Source of the DNA: Methanolinea sp.
GTDB lineage: Archaea; Halobacteriota; Methanomicrobia; Methanomicrobiales; Methanospirillaceae
Assembly: GCA_024518585.1 (NCBI GenBank)
Contig: JANIHI010000012.1
Span: 1 to 64,000, forward strand
Length of the DNA stretch: 64,000 nt
Direction of reading: 5' to 3'
The notes under the pieces are model-generated. The model did not search any database. It was not told where the DNA came from and saw only the letters and a list, made by a program, of their open reading frames with translations. Of this stretch, positions 26,705-35,298 are shown one piece after another (the first letter of the stretch is position 1; each line of letters opens with the position of its first letter). The position numbers and the translations under genes are program-made.

Positions 26705-27987
26705 AAGGAGAAGAAGCCCTTGCGGAAGCGATCCGGACCGCGACCGATCGGCAGTACTCGGTCCCGGGTTACCCCATCATAAGGCTTTCTGCGTTGTGCG
26801 GGGGAGAGATGGTCGTCAACGAGAAGACAGGCCTAGAGTACGCCCTCGGGGACTCCCTCGCGGGCAGGCGTGCCGCGCTGGTCGTGAAGAACGTCGGGGT
26901 GAACGCCTGCGTCGATCCCCTCGTCCAGGCCACGGCCCAGGGGCTCATCGGCGGCGTCCTCCTCGTTGCCGGGGACGACCCGGCAGCAGTCGGGTCCCAG
27001 ACATCCCAGGACTCGCGCATCATCGGGGAACTGGCCGAGATACCCGTGCTCGAACCTGGCCCCCCGGACTGTTTCCTGGCAGTAGAGGCGGCGCTCCAGG
27101 CATCCGAGGAGTTCTCGCGGGTCGCCATGCTGCGCGTGACCCCGGCTCTCCTCGAGGCAGAAGTCACCGGCAGCCCCGCCCGCCGTTCAGAAAAGAGGGG
27201 TCGGCTCACGGACAGGAGCTACACCATGCACGGGAGGGTGACGGCATCCCGGATGGTGTTTAGGAAGATGCAGGAGTGGTCGGACCGCTCGTCCCTCAAT
27301 ACGTGGAAAGGCCGGTCCGCAGGGATAGGACCGGTCCCCGGTGAATCGAGGGTCGTGACTGTCTTTCCACCCCCTGCCCGCCTGGCCGAGTGTTTTCCGG
27401 TGGGAGAGGTGGGGTTGCCGTTTTCCGCTGATCACTGCCGGCACCGGTTCCTTCCCCCAACAGGGGAAGAAGAACCCGAGACCCTCGAGAAGAGGGGGTA
27501 TTACCGGACGTTCTGCCGCGACTGTCCGTATAAGCCGGTCATCGCCCTGATGAAGGACGAGGGCATGAAACCGGTATGCGATGCCGGCTGCGTCGTCATG
27601 GCAATGAATCCGCCGTACCGCATCGGCGTTGCAAGTTACGGGATGGGATCCTCCATCGCGGTAGCAGCACGGAGCACGGGGGTTGCACTGACAGGTGACT
27701 ACGCCCTCCTCCACAGCGGGCTCAACGCCCTCATCGACGTGTATGAAAAGGGTCTCCCCCTGCTCTGCGTTGTCCTGGACAACCGCTGTGCAGCAATGAC
27801 GGGGAAACAGCCCTCGATCCCGGTCGAGCGGTATATCGGGTGGGCACGGCCGCACTTTGTTGGTGCATCAGAAATCCCACGGATCCGGGACCTCTTTCGC
27901 ACGGCGGACCGGCCCGGTGTCATCGTGATCAGGGGAGAATGCCCGGAGGGACAGGACCATGAAATCGTGGCATATCGAGATATGTGA
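26701..27987 (+). CDS. IorA-like thiamine pyrophosphate protein lacking the ferredoxin domain (428 aa)
   Basis: Resembles the alpha subunit of indolepyruvate ferredoxin oxidoreductase. The C-terminal TPP domain is visible as TGDYALLHSGLNALIDVYEK followed by VVLDNRCAAMTGKQP, and the IorA-like CxxC motif as FCRDCPYKP. It ends straight after the TPP domain, without the usual C-terminal ferredoxin clusters, and no IorB partner lies nearby. It therefore looks more like a non-oxidative 2-oxoacid decarboxylase than an oxidoreductase. It overlaps the radical SAM gene by 4 bases and aksA by 29. The pathway needs a 2-oxosuberate decarboxylase, which makes this a candidate; that role is inference. Confidence 0.72.
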   Translation: MKGEEALAEAIRTATDRQYSVPGYPIIRLSALCGGEMVVNEKTGLEYALGDSLAGRRAALVVKNVGVNACVDPLVQATAQGLIGGVLLVAGDDPAAVGSQTSQDSRIIGELAEIPVLEPGPPDCFLAVEAALQASEEFSRVAMLRVTPALLEAEVTGSPARRSEKRGRLTDRSYTMHGRVTASRMVFRKMQEWSDRSSLNTWKGRSAGIGPVPGESRVVTVFPPPARLAECFPVGEVGLPFSADHCRHRFLPPTGEEEPETLEKRGYYRTFCRDCPYKPVIALMKDEGMKPVCDAGCVVMAMNPPYRIGVASYGMGSSIAVAARSTGVALTGDYALLHSGLNALIDVYEKGLPLLCVVLDNRCAAMTGKQPSIPVERYIGWARPHFVGASEIPRIRDLFRTADRPGVIVIRGECPEGQDHEIVAYRDM

Positions 27988-29089
27988 TGTTACCCTCCGC
28001 GACGGTGAGCAGACCCCGGGGGTCTCGTTCACCTGCGAGGAGAAAGTCAGGATCGCTGAAGTCCTCGACCAGATAGGAGTAGAGGTCATCGAGGCCGGTT
28101 TCCCGGCGACCTCGAGCTATGAAAAACGGTGCGTAAGCAGTGTGTCAGCTCTGGGACTCAACGCACGGATCTGCTGCCTGGCAAGGGCCAGGAAGCCCGA
28201 CGTGGACGCAGCAATTGACGCAGGGGTTGACATGGTGAGCATCTTTATTCCCACGTCAGAACTCCACGTCCGCCACAAGTTCCATGCCCCGCGGGAGAAG
28301 GTCCTTGCCGATGCCCTCGAGATGGTGGACTACACCCACGACCACGGCCTCCAGGTCCGGTTTGCCGCAGAGGACGCCTCGCGGACTGATCTCCCCTTCC
28401 TGCTCGAAGTCTACAGGCAGGGCGAGGAGCATGGCGCCGACCTCCTCTCGTTTGCTGACACGGTCGGAGCCCTCACCCCCCTCGAGATGTACAGGACGAT
28501 GAGGAAGATCGTGAGGGCGATTAAAAAGCCCCTGTGCGCCCACTGCCACAACGACATGGGAATGGCCACGGCAAACACCATTGCAGCCGCCCAGGCAGGT
28601 GCTTTCCAGCTCCATACGACAGTCAACGGCATCGGTGAACGGGCAGGGAACGCAGCCCTCGAGGAGGTCCTTGTCGCCCTTTACATGAAGGGAAATGTCA
28701 GGCACTACGACCTCTCGCACCTTGTCACGCTCTCCGGCATGGTCGCCCAGTATTCCGGCATTCCCATCGACAAGCTCAAGCCGGTGGTCGGTGACCATGC
28801 CTTCCGGCACGAGAGCGGGATCCACATCGCGGCGATCCTCGAGGACCCGGAGACCTACGAGTACTTCCCGCCCACCCTCGTGGGCGCGACCCGGAAGTTC
28901 ACGCTCGGGAAGCATACCGGGAAGAAGGCGCTCGAGCACGAGGTCGCACGCCTCGGGTACTCTTTACCGGAAAAAGACCTCTGCCGCGTCCTTGAACTTG
29001 TCAAGGACAGGGGCGAGAAAAAGGTCGAGCTCACGGATGAGACCCTGATCGACCTGATCAAGATGGTCATGGGGGGGCCGCCGCTGTGA
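27959..29089 (+). CDS. aksA: Homocitrate synthase AksA (376 aa)
   Basis: Condenses acetyl-CoA with 2-oxoglutarate and, in later rounds, with 2-oxoadipate and 2-oxopimelate, to lengthen the chain that becomes coenzyme B. Family motifs are DVTLRDGEQTPGV at the N terminus, CHNDMGMATANT with the metal-binding histidines, and GDHAFRHESGIH near the C-terminal part. LeuA and CimA are paralogues; AksA is favoured because aksD, aksE and aksF follow in the same overlapping operon. The ATG lies inside the end of the preceding gene. Confidence 0.92.
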   Translation: MKSWHIEICDVTLRDGEQTPGVSFTCEEKVRIAEVLDQIGVEVIEAGFPATSSYEKRCVSSVSALGLNARICCLARARKPDVDAAIDAGVDMVSIFIPTSELHVRHKFHAPREKVLADALEMVDYTHDHGLQVRFAAEDASRTDLPFLLEVYRQGEEHGADLLSFADTVGALTPLEMYRTMRKIVRAIKKPLCAHCHNDMGMATANTIAAAQAGAFQLHTTVNGIGERAGNAALEEVLVALYMKGNVRHYDLSHLVTLSGMVAQYSGIPIDKLKPVVGDHAFRHESGIHIAAILEDPETYEYFPPTLVGATRKFTLGKHTGKKALEHEVARLGYSLPEKDLCRVLELVKDRGEKKVELTDETLIDLIKMVMGGPPL

Positions 29090-30300
29090 GCACGCTCTCC
29101 GAGCGGATCCTTGGTGCCGAGGCCGGGAGTTACGTGGACTGTCCGGTGGACCGGGCGTATGTCCATGACGGGACGGGGGTCCTCACGCTCGAGGCCTACA
29201 GGGCCATGCAGGCCGAAAAGATAGCCAAGAGGGAAAGAACCTACGTTCTCTTTGACCACATCGTACCTGCAAACAACTCGGTGACAGCCGGCCTCCAGCG
29301 TGACCTGCGTGCATTCGCCCGCGAGAAAGGGCTCACCTTCACGGATGTGGGGGAGGGTATCTGCCACCAGGTTATGGCCGAGGGCATCGCACTCCCCGGT
29401 GAGATTGTGGTTGGTGCCGACTCGCACACGTGCACCCTCGGGGCGTTCGGGGTCTTTGCCACCGGGGTGGGGGCAACCGACATGGCTGCAATCTGGGCGG
29501 ACGGCGGGACGTGGTTCCGCGTGCCCGAGACCATTGCCATCTCCCTCTCCGGCTCGCTCAGGGAGCCTGCAGAGGCAAAGGACCTTGCCCTCACCTACGT
29601 GGGCAGGCTCTCGATGGACGGGGCAACGTACAGGGCCATCGAGTTCGTGGGGGAGGGCGTCAAGTCCCTCTCCATGGACTCACGCATGACCGTTTCGAAC
29701 CTTGCCGTTGAGACCGGTGCCAAGGCGGGTCTCTTCTACGCCGACAGGACCACGTGCACCTACCTCCGCGAATTCGGACACCGTGTGGAACCCCAGGTCC
29801 CCGAAGAGTGCCAGTACGAGCAGACCCTCCATCTCGATCTCGGGGAGATAGTCCCTGTCGTTGCCGTGCCACCGCGGGTGGACACGGTCAGACCCGTCGA
29901 GGAGCTTGCCGGGCTCTCCATTGACCAGGTATTCGTCGGCACGTGCACGAACGGGAGGTACGAAGACCTGGAGAGGTTCGCCCGGCTGGTCCTGGGCCGG
30001 AAAGTTGCCGTCCGTACCCTCGTGGCACCGGCGTCACGGAGCGTTCTTGCCAGGGCGGCGAAGACCGGTATCCTGTCATGGCTGCTCGAGGCCGGGTGCA
30101 CCATCCTTCCGCCCGGGTGCGGACCGTGCCTCGGTGCCCACCTGGGGGTCCTCGGGGAAGGGGAAGTCTGCCTCTCGACGGCAAACAGGAACTTCAAGAA
30201 CAGGATGGGTGTTGGCGGGGAGATTTACCTGGGATCTCCGGCAACAGCCGCCGCGAGTGCCCTTGCAGGGTGCCTGACGGTGCCGGGGGAGGGACGATGA
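29086..30300 (+). CDS. aksD: Homoaconitase large subunit AksD (404 aa)
   Basis: Large subunit of the [4Fe-4S] hydro-lyase that turns homocitrate and its longer homologues into the isohomocitrates. The cluster cysteines are seen in GTCTNGR and GCGPCLG, and the active-site block in GADSHTCTLGAFG. Its length is that of the two-subunit isopropylmalate isomerase group. It starts with GTG in a GTGA overlap with aksA and ends in an ATGA overlap with aksE, which indicates translational coupling. Confidence 0.93.
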   Translation: MSTLSERILGAEAGSYVDCPVDRAYVHDGTGVLTLEAYRAMQAEKIAKRERTYVLFDHIVPANNSVTAGLQRDLRAFAREKGLTFTDVGEGICHQVMAEGIALPGEIVVGADSHTCTLGAFGVFATGVGATDMAAIWADGGTWFRVPETIAISLSGSLREPAEAKDLALTYVGRLSMDGATYRAIEFVGEGVKSLSMDSRMTVSNLAVETGAKAGLFYADRTTCTYLREFGHRVEPQVPEECQYEQTLHLDLGEIVPVVAVPPRVDTVRPVEELAGLSIDQVFVGTCTNGRYEDLERFARLVLGRKVAVRTLVAPASRSVLARAAKTGILSWLLEAGCTILPPGCGPCLGAHLGVLGEGEVCLSTANRNFKNRMGVGGEIYLGSPATAAASALAGCLTVPGEGR

Positions 30301-30767
30301 AAGTCGAGGGACCTGCCCTCTGCCTGGGTCCGGACATCGACACCGATGTGATCATCGCCGGGCGGTACCTGCGCACGAAAGACCGGTCGGTATGGGCAGC
30401 CCACGTCTTCGAGGACCTTGATCCGTCCCTTGCCATGCGCCTCCCGGGTACAATCATCATCGCGGGTAAGAACTTCGGGTGCGGGTCATCACGGGAGCAG
30501 GCGGCAATAGCGCTCAAGGAGGCCGGAGTCCGCTGCATCATTGCCCCCTCATTTGCCCGGATATTTTTCCGCAACGCTGTCAACATCGGGCTGCCCGTCC
30601 TCGAATGCAGCTGCCCGTGCAGGGACGGTGAGCATGTCGCTGTCGACCTGGGAGGAGGAACGGTCCTCGTCGGTGGACGGGTATTCCCGACCCGCCCCCT
30701 CTCACCCCGGATGCAGGAGATCCTCTCGGCCGGGGGGCTTGTGGAGTACTGGAGGAAGAGACGGTGA
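30297..30767 (+). CDS. aksE: Homoaconitase small subunit AksE (156 aa)
   Basis: Swivelling small subunit. The substrate-specificity loop reads RYLRT (near residue 22-26). In characterised methanogen enzymes YLRT marks homoaconitase, while isopropylmalate isomerase has a different loop, so this supports a role in coenzyme B synthesis rather than leucine synthesis. The conserved GCGSSREQA helix start is present. Both ends overlap neighbouring genes by 4 bases. Confidence 0.93.
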   Translation: MKVEGPALCLGPDIDTDVIIAGRYLRTKDRSVWAAHVFEDLDPSLAMRLPGTIIIAGKNFGCGSSREQAAIALKEAGVRCIIAPSFARIFFRNAVNIGLPVLECSCPCRDGEHVAVDLGGGTVLVGGRVFPTRPLSPRMQEILSAGGLVEYWRKRR

Positions 30768-31564
30768 TCTTCCCCCGCGAGTGCAAGGTAATCGGGCGGG
30801 CCGGGGGTCGTCCCTGCGGCGACAGGGTCTACTTCCTCTCGCGTTACATCCTCCGGGACACGGGAGAAGGCATGGAACTCCTTGAGGTGACCCCGGACCC
30901 GGCAGCCCAGGGAATGATGCGACCCGTGAAGGAAGCCCGGGTCCTTGCGCACGCCGGGGAGGTGAGCATGTACCCAAAAAAGGTCCAGATCCACAACAGG
31001 GCCCTCCTCGTGCAGCTGGCATCCGAGAGCGGGAAAAGGTGTTGCGTCTTCTTCGGGCACGATGAACACGTGACCTTCGTCCTAGACCCGGACCCCGGGG
31101 CATTCACCAGAATCCATGTCTATGATGTCGTCCCCCCCCGCCCGTCCCTCTCCTCAACGATCCGTGACCTCGAGGAGGCCGGGATGTTCGGTCACCTCGA
31201 TATCAGGTTTGTCCACTCCCTCCAGGACATCTCAGAGGTCGAGGCAGACGTCTACCCCTGCCGGGCGGCAGGGTTTGGAAGGACCCTTGACAGTGACCCC
31301 CTCACAGGGGGGGAGAGGATCGCGGGGTGCCTGACGGGCTCGCAGCTTGCCCGCGAGTGTTACGGGCAGGACTTTTCACTCATTGATATCTGCCCCCTGC
31401 AGAGGGTAAAGGACGAGCCGTTCATCACGCGGTGCTGCAGGAAGGAGCGGGAGGGCCTGCGGACGGTCAACGGGAAGAGGGGGGTCGTCGTCCACTGGGG
31501 GGCAGGACCGGGAGAGATCTACAGGGCTGTCCTCCGGCTCGTTGAGAACGGGGGCGTGCCATGA
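30764..31564 (+). CDS. Unrecognised cysteine-containing protein in the aks operon (266 aa)
   Basis: I do not recognise this protein. It has no signal peptide or membrane helix and looks cytosolic. The C-terminal half is rich in conserved-looking cysteines (YPCRAAGF, CLTGSQLARECYG, DICPLQ, TRCCRKER), which could bind a metal or carry sulfur. It is locked between aksE and aksF by 4-base overlaps on both sides (GTGA and ATGA), so it is translated with them. A task in the late steps of coenzyme B synthesis is a reasonable guess from position only. Confidence 0.8.
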   Translation: MIFPRECKVIGRAGGRPCGDRVYFLSRYILRDTGEGMELLEVTPDPAAQGMMRPVKEARVLAHAGEVSMYPKKVQIHNRALLVQLASESGKRCCVFFGHDEHVTFVLDPDPGAFTRIHVYDVVPPRPSLSSTIRDLEEAGMFGHLDIRFVHSLQDISEVEADVYPCRAAGFGRTLDSDPLTGGERIAGCLTGSQLARECYGQDFSLIDICPLQRVKDEPFITRCCRKEREGLRTVNGKRGVVVHWGAGPGEIYRAVLRLVENGGVP

Positions 31565-32532
31565 AGATAGCGGTTGTCGAGGGCGACGGGATAGGGCACG
31601 AGGTGATTCCGGTTGCACGGAGGGCGCTCGAGGTTCTCCGACCGGATTTTGAGTTCTTCCCCGTCGAAGTCGGGTACGGGAAATGGCAGCGTTGCGGCCA
31701 GGCCATGACAGAAGAGGACATGGAGGCCCTCAAGTCGGCGGATGCAATCCTGTTTGGGGCAATTACCACTCCCCCCGATCCCGACTACCGGAGCGTCATC
31801 GTGCAGATACGAAAAACCCTTGACCTCTACGCCAACATCCGGCCCGTCTCTGGCAAGGGTTTTGATATCATCATCGTCCGGGAGAACACGGAAGGCCTCT
31901 ACTCAGGCATGGAAAAGATAGAGAAAGACTCTGCCTGCACGGTCCGCTGCATCACGCGAAAGGGGAGCGAGCGGATTGCCCGCTGCGCGTGCCGCCTTGT
32001 TAAGTCCCGCCGCGAGCTCACCATCGGGCACAAGGCCAACGTCCTCAAGTCCGACGTCTTCTTCCGCGATATCTGCATCGCCGAGGCCCAACGTGCAAAC
32101 GTCCCCTTCCGCGAGTGCTACATCGACGCCCTGTGCCTGGATATCCTCCAGCACCCTGAGAAGTACGACGTCATCCTAACCGAGAATATGTTCGGGGACA
32201 TCGTCTCTGACGTGGCCGCGTTCCTGGTCGGCGGGCTCGGGATGCTGCCGAGCGGAAACCTCGGTGACCGGTACGCCCTCTTTGAACCCGTGCACGGCAG
32301 TGCACCGGACATCGCCGGGAGAAATATCGCCAATCCGGTCGCTGCCCTGCGGAGTGCCGCCATGCTCCTCTCTTACAGGGCAAACGACAGGACAGGTGCT
32401 GCCGCGATAGAGGAGGCCATCCAGCAGGTCCTGGCACGAGGGATACGCACGAAGGACCTTGGCGGAAGTGCAACGACGACAGAGTTCGGGGACCAGGTCA
32501 TCCGGGAACTCGCACGCCGGTCCCGCACTTAG
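31561..32532 (+). CDS. aksF: Isohomocitrate dehydrogenase AksF (323 aa)
   Basis: NAD-dependent beta-decarboxylating dehydrogenase that converts isohomocitrate and its homologues to 2-oxoadipate, 2-oxopimelate and 2-oxosuberate. Family motifs are EGDGIGHEV, RENTEGLYSG with the catalytic region, the KANVLKSDVFF helix, NMFGDIVSD metal-binding aspartates and EPVHGSAPDIAG for nucleotide binding. LeuB is a close paralogue; the operon context favours AksF. Last gene of the overlapping cluster. Confidence 0.92.
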   Translation: MKIAVVEGDGIGHEVIPVARRALEVLRPDFEFFPVEVGYGKWQRCGQAMTEEDMEALKSADAILFGAITTPPDPDYRSVIVQIRKTLDLYANIRPVSGKGFDIIIVRENTEGLYSGMEKIEKDSACTVRCITRKGSERIARCACRLVKSRRELTIGHKANVLKSDVFFRDICIAEAQRANVPFRECYIDALCLDILQHPEKYDVILTENMFGDIVSDVAAFLVGGLGMLPSGNLGDRYALFEPVHGSAPDIAGRNIANPVAALRSAAMLLSYRANDRTGAAAIEEAIQQVLARGIRTKDLGGSATTTEFGDQVIRELARRSRT

Positions 32533-32715
32533 GAGACGACGGGGCCCGCTTCAGGGCAACGGCCACGGGAACGAGAGGGCAGAACCTTTTTCACGAGATA
32601 TGCCATGGCCGCCGTGCGTCCGAGTATATAATTAAAAATCACGATGGGGTTTCCGCTTTAAAAAAAGTCCCTGGGGAAGAACGTGATGACAGGGATGGCA
32701 AGGCCATACGGGCAA

Positions 32716-32723
32716 TTTATATA
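32716..32723 (+). promoter_or_regulatory. TATA box of the receiver-domain gene
   Basis: TTTATATA, continuing as alternating AT to 32727, lies 30 to 37 bases before the ATG at 32753. Transcription would begin within about ten bases of the start codon, so the mRNA is nearly leaderless. The gap 32533-32752 holds a second AT-rich block (near 32623) but no gene. Confidence 0.7.
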
Positions 32724-32752
32724 TATTCCCTTTCATAGTTGCAGGTATAGGT

Positions 32753-33124
32753 ATGGGCAGGATACTCCTCGTTGACGATTCCGGCATGACCCGGTTCCTG
32801 CTTGCCCGTTTTCTCACCGCGGGGGGTCACGAGATCGTGGGCGAGGCAGAGGATGGAAGGGAGGCAATCGCCAAGGTCAGGGAACTGGACCCTGACCTCG
32901 TCATACTCGATCTCATCATGCCCCACATGAAGGGACTCGAGGTGCTGGAAGAGATAAAAAAGACCAGCCCCCGCACCCGCATCGTAATGTGCACAGGAGA
33001 CCACCAGGAGTATACCATCAGGGAAGCCGTCAGGAAAGGTGCATCAGGGTTTATTATCAAGCCATTCAACAGGGATGTGCTCATCGAGGAGGTCAATAAC
33101 ATCCTTGCCGGAACCCCCTCCTGA
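32753..33124 (+). CDS. Stand-alone CheY-like response regulator (123 aa)
   Basis: A single receiver domain with all marks of phosphotransfer: acidic pair Asp8 and Asp9, phosphoacceptor Asp53 (VILDLIMP), Thr81 and Lys103 (IIKPF). No output domain is attached and no histidine kinase gene is in the window, so it could act on motility or a phosphorelay. Its own TATA box and a nearly leaderless mRNA suggest single-gene transcription. Confidence 0.92.
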   Translation: MGRILLVDDSGMTRFLLARFLTAGGHEIVGEAEDGREAIAKVRELDPDLVILDLIMPHMKGLEVLEEIKKTSPRTRIVMCTGDHQEYTIREAVRKGASGFIIKPFNRDVLIEEVNNILAGTPS

Positions 33125-33344
33125 AGGGACCAGGACTGACATGGTCGTCTGGGATGGAATTTCCCGTTGCCTGCGGAATGCAGCTTTTCTGGTCCTTGCC
33201 GTCATGCGGTCAGGGGGGATTGGCACATTTGGTACGCCTTGCAAGCGGTCCCGCACCTGGAAATGGTCGAAGGCATCGGGAGACAGGGTCACAGTCGTTG
33301 GGGAAAACCCGCAGATGCGGTGTCTGTTCAATGGGTGAAGGGAA

Positions 33345-34187
33345 ATGGTAAAAGTCGGGGTGCACGTCTCCATCGCGGGATCACTTGTGAATGCCGTTAC
33401 GCGGGCCCGCGAACTTTCCTGCGATACTTTCCAGATCTTTTCGCGGAACCCGCGGGGGTGGGGGTTTAAGGATCTCCTCCCCACCGAGGCAGAAAATTTC
33501 CGGAAAGTTCTTGCAGCGTCGGGCATCGGACCTGTGTTTGACCACATGCCCTACCTCCCCAACCTGGCGACCCCCCGCGGGGATATGTACGAGAAGTCGT
33601 GCGCTGCCCTTTCAGCCGAACTGATGAGGTGCGGGCAGCTTTCCATCCCGTACCTGGTGACGCACCTCGGCCACCACCTCGGCGATGGTATCGAGCGGGG
33701 GCGGGATAGGGTCATAAATGCCGTCAACCAGGCCCTGGCCAGCGCCCCCCGGGGGGTCATGCTCCTCCTGGAGAACACGGCCGGAGAAAAAAATGGTGTC
33801 GGAAGTACTTTTGAGGACATCAGGGCAGTCATCGACCGGGTAGAGTACCCCTCGCAGGTCGGGGTTTGCTTTGACACCTGCCATGCTTTCAGTGCCGGGT
33901 ATGAACTCCGTACCCCGGAGGGGATCGCCGAGACACTGGGCAGACTGGACGAGGTCATCGGACTTTCTCTCGTCCGCCTCATCCACCTGAACGATTCCCG
34001 GGGTGACCGGGGGTCAGGCCTCGACAGGCACGAGCACATAGGCCTTGGGGCGATCGGCGAGCAGGGTTTTTCCCTCCTGCTCCACGAAGATTTTTTCCGG
34101 CAAAGACCGCTCATCTGCGAGACCCCGGTCGACAGCAGGCGGGACGACCGCGGGAACATCGCGAAGGTCCGGGAACTGGCGGCATGA
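33345..34187 (+). CDS. nfo: Endonuclease IV, apurinic/apyrimidinic endonuclease (280 aa)
   Basis: Zinc-dependent AP endonuclease of base excision repair. Metal-binding histidine, glutamate and aspartate motifs of the TIM barrel are seen: GVHVSIAG, HLGHHLG, LLLENTAGE, VCFDTCHAFSAGY and IHLNDSRGDRGSGLDRHEHIG (the last being the usual C-terminal signature). The preceding gap 33125-33344 shows no supported gene; a 66-codon ORF there (33141-33338) has no recognisable similarity. Confidence 0.95.
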   Translation: MVKVGVHVSIAGSLVNAVTRARELSCDTFQIFSRNPRGWGFKDLLPTEAENFRKVLAASGIGPVFDHMPYLPNLATPRGDMYEKSCAALSAELMRCGQLSIPYLVTHLGHHLGDGIERGRDRVINAVNQALASAPRGVMLLLENTAGEKNGVGSTFEDIRAVIDRVEYPSQVGVCFDTCHAFSAGYELRTPEGIAETLGRLDEVIGLSLVRLIHLNDSRGDRGSGLDRHEHIGLGAIGEQGFSLLLHEDFFRQRPLICETPVDSRRDDRGNIAKVRELAA

Positions 34188-34272
34188 GCCGGGAGGTGGC
34201 GGGGACTGACACTGCCACCAGGGGGAAGAGGAGAGCCTTCCTGCCGCATGCTATTATGAATCTTTCCGCCCC

Positions 34273-35286
34273 ATGAGTACATCGGTGTTAGCCAGTTTCG
34301 ATGGGACCTGGGTCCGTCTCGGCCCGGAGGGAAAGGCCCTCTATGACCAGAGCGGGTATGGGCGCCCGGAAAGGGAAGGCCTCCGGCTCGCCCCCGAAGA
34401 GGCCCTCTACCTCGTGCACCGGGGCCGTATCGAGGTACCCGGGTATCCCTTTGACCGGCTCCTTGCGACCCTTGCCGGGACATCCCACGGCATGCGGTCA
34501 TTTTTGGTATACCGCGACATCAGGGAACGGGGGTACGTGGTCCAGACCGGTCCCCACGACTTCCGCGTCTTCCGGCGGGGCGAAAAGCCGGGAAAAGGTC
34601 CGTCGCAGTACAGCGTCTCTGTCATCTCGGAGCGGGACCTGGTCACGTTCGACACGGTGATAGCCGAGGTAACGACCTCCCGCAATATCAGGAAGCAGCA
34701 CGTCCTCGCCGTGGTCGACGACGAGAACGAACTGACCTACTACGAGGTCAAACTCCAACCCCTCGGAGGGGGGGCAGGAGATATCCCCCTGCCGCAGATG
34801 CAGGCCCAGCTGGCCGGCAGGTATGCCATCGTCCATACGGGAGGTGTCGCCATGAGCGGTGGCTGGGGCATGCAGCTGGACCCGGACCGCCTGGTCCTCT
34901 CACCCCTCGAGATCCTCTGCCTGATGCGGTCAGGGCACCTCGTCCTCTCCCGGGACGGGTCTCCCGTCGGGGCAGAGACGTTCTATGACCTTGCCCGCGA
35001 GTCTGACCTCGAGTTCCCTGAGAAGCTGGCAGTCTACGAGGACTTAAGGAAGAAGGGGTATATCCCCCGGACAGGCTACAAGTTCGGGCACCATTTCAGG
35101 GTCTACACGGGGCAGAAAGTCCATTCCGAGATGCTGGTCCAGGCTCTCCCGGAAGGTGCGGCCCTCCCCATGAGCAGCATATCCCGGTCGGTCCGGCTCG
35201 CACACAGTGTCAAAAAGAAGATGTTATTTGCATGCGAACATAACGGGGGAATCCGCTACGTGGAATTTGCCCGTATCAAGCTCTAG
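34273..35286 (+). CDS. endA: tRNA-splicing endonuclease, two-repeat form (337 aa)
   Basis: Cuts introns from tRNA precursors at bulge-helix-bulge sites. The length is that of the homodimeric archaeal type in which two half-repeats are fused. The C-terminal repeat (from about residue 170) holds the catalytic Tyr (GYKFGHHFRVY), His (VHSEMLVQ) and Lys (VKKKMLFA). The N-terminal repeat has the same fold pattern but lacks this triad. It lies 12 bases before trpS, in a group of tRNA-related genes. Confidence 0.93.
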   Translation: MSTSVLASFDGTWVRLGPEGKALYDQSGYGRPEREGLRLAPEEALYLVHRGRIEVPGYPFDRLLATLAGTSHGMRSFLVYRDIRERGYVVQTGPHDFRVFRRGEKPGKGPSQYSVSVISERDLVTFDTVIAEVTTSRNIRKQHVLAVVDDENELTYYEVKLQPLGGGAGDIPLPQMQAQLAGRYAIVHTGGVAMSGGWGMQLDPDRLVLSPLEILCLMRSGHLVLSRDGSPVGAETFYDLARESDLEFPEKLAVYEDLRKKGYIPRTGYKFGHHFRVYTGQKVHSEMLVQALPEGAALPMSSISRSVRLAHSVKKKMLFACEHNGGIRYVEFARIKL

Positions 35287-35298
35287 GGCAGGAAGAGA

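Noticed and set aside
26701-27987. True indolepyruvate ferredoxin oxidoreductase alpha subunit
   Set aside because: The C-terminal ferredoxin domain and an iorB gene are missing and the operon is devoted to coenzyme B, so a plain IorA call would mislead.
33141-33338. 66-codon ORF upstream of nfo
   Set aside because: It ends just before the nfo ribosome binding site, but the predicted peptide has no known motif and no clear start signal; support is too weak.
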